Below are positions 56,267-64,000 of a stretch of DNA of 64,000 bases, piece after piece. The DNA comes from Protonemura montana (taxonomy: Eukaryota > Arthropoda > Insecta > Plecoptera > Nemouridae). A program made the position numbers and the translations under genes. The stretch's first letter is position 1. Every line of letters begins with the position of its first letter. The stretch is taken from positions 3,139,701 through 3,203,700 of the forward strand of contig OX387603.1 of NCBI GenBank assembly GCA_947568835.1. The letters are read 5' to 3'. The notes under the pieces are model-generated. The model ran no database searches. It was not told the DNA's origin and worked only from the letters and a program-made list of their open reading frames with translations.

Positions 56267-56766
56267 GTGCCCCATATAGTGATGCCGTACATCAGTCTGG
56301 AGTGAACATATGCATAATAGACTGCTTTCGCTGAATTGAAATCAAACACAGATAATATTATTTTAACTAAATAGCAACCCGAAGCAACTTTTTTTGCAAC
56401 TTGTTTAATATGTGCAACCCAATCAAGTTTATTAATAATAATCAGTCCTAACAATTTAGTTTCAGTCTTTACCTGAATACTTCTCCCATTAAGATATATT
56501 AAAGGGCTCGTTTCCTTATCATCAAATGTCTTCTTCCGTTTAAAATTAATCAAAACATATTTATTATTGCTAAGCACTAGTTCGTTTCTAGGACTCCATT
56601 CTTCCATTTGCTTAACTGCATTTGAGCAGGTAGTAGCAATTGAATTTATACTGTCGCATACAAGGTGTGTAGTGTCGTCAGCAATCCTACTACTCCAGGT
56701 TTCTACTACAAGGACTCGTGAAGACCTCTTTTTAATCAATTTAATGTAATACCAGTAACCTGCCAA
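56267..56766 (-). pseudogene. Non-LTR retrotransposon reverse-transcriptase fragment (copy B, open)
   Basis: A frame of 173 codons: KRSSRVLVVETWSSRIADDT with the catalytic ADD, then the RT palm and thumb (LLGLIINKLDW-like, VHSRLMYGITIWG). After WGT it reads through the reversed SINE tail and stops (FNDALF). So it is a fusion frame of a truncated CR1/Jockey-like RT and not an intact gene. Upstream RT motifs and endonuclease are missing. Confidence 0.87.
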
Positions 56767-57227
56767 TATTTATTTAATATAATCTTATATGTAATTAGAG
56801 CTGGACTGGTGACCGGCAATTACAAGGAAGCAAGGTGTAAAAGTAAATATAATGTGGAAATTTAGCAAATTTGTACACAAAATTCCTGTAACCACTGGCA
56901 TCCGGCTAATTAATTAATTACCACACAAATTAAAGAAACAGAAAGATAATAATAACTTTCGGTCCATTTTAAAAACTTTTTACTGTTAAACTCATTTTAT
57001 ATCTTGGACGAATATGTTTATTTTTAATAAAGAGTTACTTATTTTGTAACTAATTATATACTACCTTTAAATTATATGTACTTCATAAAGGCTAAATTTG
57101 TATTATAAGTTTGTAATCTGTGTAAATCTGTATTGACTTGACCAAAATTCTGTAATATGATCAATCGAGACCAATTAAAATTATTATTATAATAAAAATA
57201 ATTATTATTATTATTATTAATTGTTTA

Positions 57228-57555
57228 CGAGCCCTTCTCGAATCGTCACCCCGAACGGTTTGTCGTGGTGGAAACACCGGTTTTCGTGAGATCACCGGAG
57301 TAAAGCAACACTGCACTTGGTTAGGTATTGGATTGGTGACCATCATACGCATGATCAGTTTTGTTCGAAAGAGAGGTTGGAGGGATGAAAGTTAAGCAAC
57401 ACGTGCACCGGGTTTCCCCTCCTCCCTTCTTAATTAGGAAGGTAAATCTTTAATCTCATCATCACTCACTCATTTACCGGCACTATTAGACCAGTGCCAC
57501 ATTGTCCGTTGTCAAAACAGTGCGTCGTTAAACGTCACTAATTAATCAATCAATC
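57228..57555 (+). repeat. 5S-derived SINE (copy B, first)
   Basis: Counterpart of 53,271-53,598 with the same internal deletion. The tail ends GTTAAACGTCACTAATTAAT, CAATCAATC. The left end of the palindrome arm (57,482) falls inside this SINE's tail. Confidence 0.87.
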
Positions 57556-60376
57556 TGCTCTTATGATACACATCGCTGGTTCCTGCGATGTGAGCAAGGA
57601 CTTGTCGGGAGAGCAAGGATTTCACGGGTCATGATAATAAAAAATCCGCGCACAAGGGATTGGGAGCGTCTTTAGGCGAGACAAGAAAATATATGCTGAT
57701 TAAATTTATACGCAAGAAAACAGTTCTGGGTCACGAAGAAGAAACGGCAGTACAAGATTAGGCAGTGCGTGAACGGGCCGCCAAGCAAGTGGTCTCTGAC
57801 AGGTCATTTCAGTCCAAACACCGGTTCTACTAAAACAGGTATGAAACGAGCGACTGGAGCAGTTCTTTTTGACAATTGCTTGACCTCTCAAAATAAGATT
57901 TTTGTGTGAGCATACTCGGTTTTGTGTATGATATTGCTTGGTTTATATTGTGATTGCGGACCCTTGGTTCGCTGATGGTAAAGGCTCTAATATATTTTAG
58001 GCATTTTAACTTCCGGTCGATTGTCACTGCCCGTAAATAAAGCGCCAGTTGCGTGCGCTGGTAAGATCGCACTACAACGCAGAAAATATCGTATCTTGTA
58101 AAGGTTTGCAACAAGTTTTGCAACAAAAGTCAGAATATCACATATATCTCCCAATCGGTCCTATTTTGAGGCGTTGCCTATGCCTAAAATTTAAAGGCTA
58201 TATTTCACAAAATTGTGTCAAGTAGCTGGGAGCGAATGACGATGTCAGGAAATTTAGTTTGCCTGTGAAAACTTTGAAGCAACTCGTGGTACGCGTGTGT
58301 GCCACGGGACTGCCTATACGTACGGTTAATCCAACCATGACAAGTTTCAACTGAAATAATCGTCTAAAACGAGGCGAAAATTTGTCTCTTCGTACCAGGC
58401 GAGTAGCCGACAGAAGAGTATCGCCTGAAACCTACTGCATCGCTGTTCAAGTGACGTCACAACACGTGCTCGATCGACCCAGCCTCCTACTTTTAATCGA
58501 CTGAAGCTCGGCTCCCATTAGCTGACCGGTTTTCGAAGGGGATCGAGGTGATAACAGCAATGGCGTCCACGGCTGCTATCACAGACCAAATGTTCTCGAG
58601 GCATGCAGATGCTAAACAACTGCAAATTCTCGTACTTTAATTGCGGATTTTTAACTATATTATTTTTAACTATGTTAGCATTTGTTAAATGTGAGTGTTC
58701 TTGACCAAATCAAGTCACACAGCGGGTCCAATTGCTTACGAGCCCTCCTCGAATCGTCACACCGAACGGTTCGGCCTGTTGGAAACACCGACTCTCGTGA
58801 GATCACCGACGTTAAGCAACACTGCGCTAAGTTTGGTATTGGATGGGTGACCATCATACACATGACCAGTTCTGTTCGGGAGAGAGATTGGAGGGATGAA
58901 AGTTACTTCAGCAACTTCATGAGCCTTGCTTATCAAACACTCGACTGCGTGGATTTGTGGAGGAATCCTGCTGTTCGAGTTGTACCTTCCTGAAAGTCTT
59001 CCTGGAAAATATCTAAATTTCAGCCGAACTTCTCCATTTCTATCCTCACCGTTTTCACAAAGCTAAAGACCAGTTAAATAAGCAGGTTAAGATGAAAATA
59101 GAAGTATCTGATTAGGTGTAACCATGGGGATGAGTCTCATAAATTTAGTTGGATATATGAAAACTGCCCGTTAGCAGAAATGTTGCACAAAGTTGTATAT
59201 GCACTCACAAGTAAATGTCATAAAAGAAAGAAATTAGATTCACAGTTTTGTCAAAGGTTGACAAACAAACCGTTTCCAAACTTTTAACTCTTGTTTATTT
59301 TTATCTTTTAAAGTTGATGGGTTTAATGCTTATTGAATGGCAAATACTATAATACGTGTTCCTACCCAATTTTTATCACCAACTCTCCCATCCCTATGGG
59401 GTAGTTATACATGAATACTACCATGTAGCAAGCGTGTTTACCTTATTCAATGCGAAAAGATTAGATATGCTTCAAAAATCATTAATGACAGGCAAATATG
59501 AGATACAATAATTTAAAATCAATATGAACATAATATAAAAGAAATACATAATATAAAATAAACATAAATAAACAAAATAAAATAAAGACGGGTCGTCTTT
59601 TGGACGCTACGTCGTTATCATTGTGCGATTAAAGTGCTCAATTACACTACTTTACCCCGAAGTTCTTAATTCACTGAGGTCTGCCACCCATTTTGCTTGT
59701 ATTTATAGCAAAATTTCATTGTTTTATCATCAAAAGTCATCTTTAAATTCACTGCCATCCAAAAATGAACCGTCGTCAGAAGGAATTTCTGTTCATTTGG
59801 TTTTATCAAGTGTAGCTTTAGTACCTGGTCACTGACAGGCCCATTGGGTGAGACATCTCAGTCACAAAGATCAAAATAATTCTCATAATGCTTCACTTTT
59901 TAAAACAACTTTCAGCCCTCGTACTAGACCATGCAGTACTCACAGTGCATGGTGGTATAAGGGCAAATTACCACCCCTTTTTATGACTAGAACTCGTAAT
60001 AATTATGAAAATACTGTTTGAAAGCTCAGAGATATATCAGCTTAGCTAAACATTCGTTTGTATACAAAAATTAAAGCGCACATGCATCGGTAAGCCCTTT
60101 AAGGCTGCGAGCGAGCGAACTGATTATTGTGGTGTAATGTGTGGCTTCTTTTACCGCCAATCCACAAATCTAAGCGCAAGTGATTTGAGGTATGCGTAAG
60201 TTTCACCGCCATTGGAATCAGCAGAAAAAAGTCCAGAAATGGTGGTAATGGTGTCTTACCACCTGTGTTACCACCATGCCTCTTAGAGTTAACAAACAAA
60301 AAGAATTTTCTTATTGGCCGTTGCCAAGCAAAAAAATAAAAACACAATTTAAATGACTGTTAGGTTTGTAACGGAA
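57482..60376 (+). repeat. Large palindrome, left arm (2.9 kb)
   Basis: The reverse complement of 60,743-63,635 with scattered differences. The arm starts in a SINE tail (ACTATTAGACCAGTGCC) and ends at GTTAGGTTTGTAACGGAA, whose partner at 60,743 reads TTCCGTTATAAACCTAAC. Confidence 0.92.
58739..58991 (+). repeat. 5S-derived SINE (copy B, second), tail missing
   Basis: Counterpart of 54,787-55,041 with the same truncation at GTTGTACCTTCCTG, so the truncation predates the duplication. Confidence 0.85.
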
Positions 60377-60742
60377 GGTTGGATGGTCACTCACCTTCCC
60401 TCTCTAGAATGCAATACAAATTCAGCGTTTTCCGTTTAAATGGCACTATTTTAATAAATTAATTGAGAGAATACGTTTAACTTGCCCTTTGAATGATAAA
60501 ATAACAAAGCCTTTATCAAGTGTTTATTTTTTAATGTTTAAAGATTTCCAGGGGGGTGCAAGCTCACCCCCTTTGCACCCCCCTTCGGACGCCCATGGCG
60601 GCAAGTGTTATCGTGAAGCACCTGCCGTTACCATGTGTTGCCGGCCTCGTTTGCTCAGCAGACTGCAGAACTATACTATCATATGAATCTACTTTATGAA
60701 TATATCATATGACTCTTCAATATAAGAGCCGATTTTTCAGTG
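60377..60742. other. Spacer of the large palindrome
   Basis: 366 bp, AT-rich, with the GGGGGGTGCAAG palindromic element at about 60,551-60,592 that also occurs at 52,163. No open frame of note. There is no target duplication at its edges, so it may be the original unpaired centre and not an insertion. Confidence 0.6.
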
Positions 60743-62140
60743 TTCCGTTATAAACCTAACAGTCATTTAAATTGTGTTTTTTGTTTTTGCCAACAAGAAA
60801 ATTTAATAAGAAAATATGAATAAGAAAATGTTTTTTGTTTGTTAACTCTAAGGGGCATGGTGGTAACACAGGTGGTAAGACACCATTACCAACATTTCTG
60901 GACTTTTTTTCTGCTGATTCCAAGGGCGGTAAAACTTACACATACCTCAAATCGCTTGCGCTTAGATTTGTGGATTGGCGGTAAAAGAAGCCACACATAA
61001 CACCACAATAATCAGTTCGCTCGCTCGTTGCCTTTGAAGGCATACCGATGCATGTGCGCTTTAATTTTTGTATACAAACGAATTTTTAGCTAAGCTGATA
61101 TATCTACATACCATTTCTGAGCTTTCAAACTGTATTTTCATAATGATTACGAGTTCTATTCATAAAAAAGGGTGGTAATTTGCCCTTATACCACCATGCA
61201 CTGTGAGTACTGCATGGTCTAGTACGAGGGCAGAAAGTTGTTTTAAAAATTGAAGCATAATGAGAATTATTTTGATCTTTGTGAGTGAGATGTATCACCC
61301 AATATGTCTGTCAGTGACCAGGTACTAAAGCCACACTTGATAAAACCTAATGAACAGAAATTCATTATGACTGCGGTTCATTTTTGGATGGCAGTGAATT
61401 TAAAGATGACTTTTGATGATGAAACAATGAAATTTTACTATAAATACAAGCAAAATGGGTGGCAGACCTCAGTGAATTAATAACTTCGGGGTAAACTAGT
61501 GTAATTGAACACTTTAATCGCACAATGATAACGACGTAGCGTACAGAAGACGACCCGTCTTTATTTTATTTTGTTTATTTATGTCTATAAGAGTTTTATA
61601 TTATGTTCATAATGATTTTAAATTATTGTATCTAATATTTGACTGTTATTAATGATTTTTGAAGCTTATCTTATCTTTTCGCATTGAATGTGGTAAACAC
61701 GCTTGCTACATGGTAGTATTGTATTACCACCCCATAGGGATGGTAGAGTTGGTGATAAAAATTGGGTAGGAACACATATTATAGTGTTTGCCATTCAATA
61801 AGCATTAAACCCATCAACTTTAAAAGATAAAAATAAACAAAAGTTAAAACTTTGGAAACGGTTTGTTTGTCAACCTTTGAGAAAACTGTGGATCTAATTT
61901 CTTTCCTTTATGACATTTACTTAAGAGTGCATATACAACTTTGGGCAACATTTCTGCTAACGGACAGTTTTAATATATTCAACTTGATTTATTGATTCAT
62001 ACCTGTGGTTACACCTAATCAGATACTTCTGTTTTCATCTTAACCTGCTTATTTAACTGGCATTTAGCATTGTGAAAACGGTAAGAATAGAAATGGAGAA
62101 GTTCGGCTGAAATTAAGATATTTTCCAGGAAGACTTTCAG

Positions 62141-62392
62141 GAAGGTACAACTCGAACAACAGGATTCCTCCACAAATCCATGCTGTCGAGAGGTTGATAA
62201 GCAAGGCTAATGAAGTTGCTGTACTAACTTTCATTCCTCCAACCTCTCTCCCGAACAGAACTGGTCATGTGTATGATGGTCACCCATCCAATACCTGACT
62301 TAGCGCAGTGTTGCTTAACGTCGGTGATCTCACGAGAATCGGTGTTTCCAACACGTCAAACTGTTCGGTGTGACGATTCGAGGAGGGCTCGT
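62141..62392 (-). repeat. 5S-derived SINE in the right palindrome arm
   Basis: Same truncated copy as at 58,739-58,991, in reverse. Box C-like GGATGGGTGACCATCATACA and GTTAAGCAACACTGCGC are intact. Confidence 0.85.
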
Positions 62393-63562
62393 AAGCAATT
62401 GGACCCGCTGTGTGACTTGATTTGGTCAAGAACACTCACATTTAACAAATGCTAACATAGTTAAAATTAATATAGTTTAAAATCCGCAATAAAAGTACGA
62501 GAATTTGCAGTTGTTTAGCATCTGCATGTCTGGAAAACATTTGGTCTGTGATAGCAGCTGTGGACGCCATTGCTGTTATCACTTCGATCCACTTCGAAAA
62601 CCGGTCAGCCAATGGGAGCCGAGCTTCAGTCGATTAAAAGTAGGAGGCTGGGTCGATCGAGCACGTGTTGTGACGTCACTTGAACAGCGATGCAGTAGGT
62701 TTCAGGTGATACTCTTCTGTCGGCTACTCGCCTGGTACGAAGAGACAAATTTTCGCCTCGTTTTAGACGATTATTTCAGTTGAAACTTGTCATGGTTGGA
62801 TTAACCGTACGTATAGGCAGTCCCGTGGCACTCACGCGTACCACGAGTTGCTTCAAAGTTTTCACAGGCAAACTAAATTTCCTGATAAAGTCATTCGTTT
62901 CCAGCTACTTGACACAATTTTATGATATATAGCTTTGCATTTTAGGCATAGGCAACGCCTCAAAATAGTACCAATCGGAAGATAAAAATATGTGATATTC
63001 TGACTTTTGTTGCAAAACTTGTTGCGAACCTTTACAAGATACGATATTTTCTGCGTTGTAGAGCGATCTTACCAGCGCACGCAATGACAGTGACAACGGA
63101 CCGGAAGTTAATATGTCTAAAATACCTTAGAGCCTTTACCTTCAGCGAACCAAGGTTCCTCATTCACAATATCAACCAAGCAATGTCATACATAAAACCG
63201 AGTATGCTCACACAAAAATCTTATTTTGTGAGGTCAAGCAATTGTCAAAAAGATCTGCTCCAGTCGCTCGTTTCATACCTGTTTTACTAGAACCGGTGGT
63301 TGGACTGAAATGACCTGTCAGAGACCACTTGCTTGGCAGCCCATTCACGCACTGCCTAATCTTGTACTGCTGTTTCTTCTCAGCGACTCAGAACTGGTCT
63401 CTTGCGTATACATTTAATTAGCAGATATTTTCTTGTCTCGCCTAAAGACGCTCCTAATCCCTTGTGCGCGGATGCTTTATTTTCATGCCCCGTGAAATCC
63501 TTGCTCTCCCGACAAGTCCTTGCTCACATCGCAGGAACCAGCGATGTGTATCATAAGAGCAG

Positions 63563-63635
63563 ATTGATTGATTGATTAGTGACGTTTAACGACGCACTGT
63601 TTTGACAACGGACATTGTGACACTGGTCTAATAGT
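63563..63635 (-). repeat. SINE tail marking the palindrome's outer edge
   Basis: Minus strand: ATTAGACCAGTGTCAC, GTTGTCAAAACAGTGCGTCG and an AATC-type run. The match to the left arm stops within this tail, which suggests that the inverted duplication broke in SINE homology. Confidence 0.75.
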
Positions 63636-64000
63636 CTCTCTAGCTTGAGAAGGCTAGAGCCTCTCTTGCAGTCCTGGAACATCAAACAAGAAGAGAGATT
63701 TTGCTGCTTTTTTGACTGCCTAGTTAAATTTTAACCAATGGACTTGTTTCCCAGTGACCAGCACTAAAGCAAAGTGAGTAATTCGGCTCTGGATGGGCGC
63801 GGAGTTTCGTGTCTGCAAGATAGCCGTCAAAAACAAGGTGTCAGCTTACCGATTCTTTTGAAATAAGGAACCTGGACAAATACTTTGTTCGCTGCCAGTA
63901 AAATTAAAAATTGATTTTGTTGCGTGGAGTGAAACATGCACCCTGTCACGGAATGTCCTGCACAGAGGCGATGGCGAATGATATTTCCGCGGTGGGGGGG
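63636..64000. other. Window end: unassigned sequence and one satellite unit
   Basis: Nothing recognised up to 63,918. Positions 63,919-63,980 are a degenerate reverse copy of the 70-bp satellite of 8.3-9.0 kb (TGCGTGGAG.GAAAC, CCCTGTCACGGAATGTCC, GCACAGAGGCGA). The final run of G may be an assembly edge. Confidence 0.6.

Larger units (their letters stand above)
56152..60088. repeat. 3.95-kb direct duplication, copy B
   Basis: Second direct copy, joined to copy A with only about four bases between CATGCATC and CTCCACCC. From 57,482 it also serves as the left arm of the large palindrome and continues past 60,088 to 60,376. Confidence 0.92.
60743..63635 (-). repeat. Large palindrome, right arm (2.9 kb)
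   Basis: Inverted copy of the left arm. It contains in reverse the second 5S-SINE (62,141-62,392), the CRE-bearing block (62,671) and, at its outer end, only the tail of the first SINE. The LINE fragment is not included. Confidence 0.92.

Overview
The window is eukaryotic nuclear DNA, most likely from an arthropod. The evidence is spliced genes with GT-AG introns, a Rab3 protein of insect/crustacean type, and very dense repeats. No bacterial, organellar or viral gene is visible. About 35 kb (roughly 11.9-34.7 kb) holds four protein-coding genes; the rest is mainly tandem repeats, SINEs and recent duplications.

Layout. 1-9.6 kb: SINEs whose head is derived from 5S rRNA, plus three satellite arrays: 70-bp tRNA-like units, 68-bp units and a second, unrelated 70-bp unit. 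Two GC-rich or donor-bearing segments (about 1380-1636 and 3360-3953) could be non-coding first exons of Rab3. 9.8-11.5 kb: a 36-copy 41-bp satellite that is the amplified end of a dispersed element. 11,882-14,888: Rab3 in four coding exons. 19,449-24,597: a Bora (Aurora borealis) orthologue in seven exons. 26,952-29,180: an uninterrupted C2H2 zinc-finger gene with 13 fingers. 34,725-30,780, minus strand: an unrecognised six-exon gene of 354 codons whose splice phases all agree. 34,871-49,986: nearly nine head-to-tail copies of a 1.707-kb unit packed with tRNA-like modules, a foldback element, a strong hairpin and CTCF-like motifs. 49,987-52,201: diverged remnants, more tRNA-like modules and a hAT-like MITE with a perfect 8-bp target duplication. 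52,202-63,635: a 3.95-kb direct duplication followed by an inverted 2.9-kb copy, giving a large palindrome with a 366-bp spacer. The duplicated part carries broken LINE reverse transcriptase and several 5S-SINEs.

The genes do not form one pathway. Rab3 is a synaptic-vesicle GTPase, Bora is a mitotic activator of Aurora A/Plk1, and the zinc-finger protein is a probable DNA-binding regulator. The zinc-finger gene and the unrecognised gene are convergent. A unifying theme of the non-coding DNA is RNA polymerase III-type sequence (5S-derived and tRNA-derived) that has been amplified in tandem again and again.
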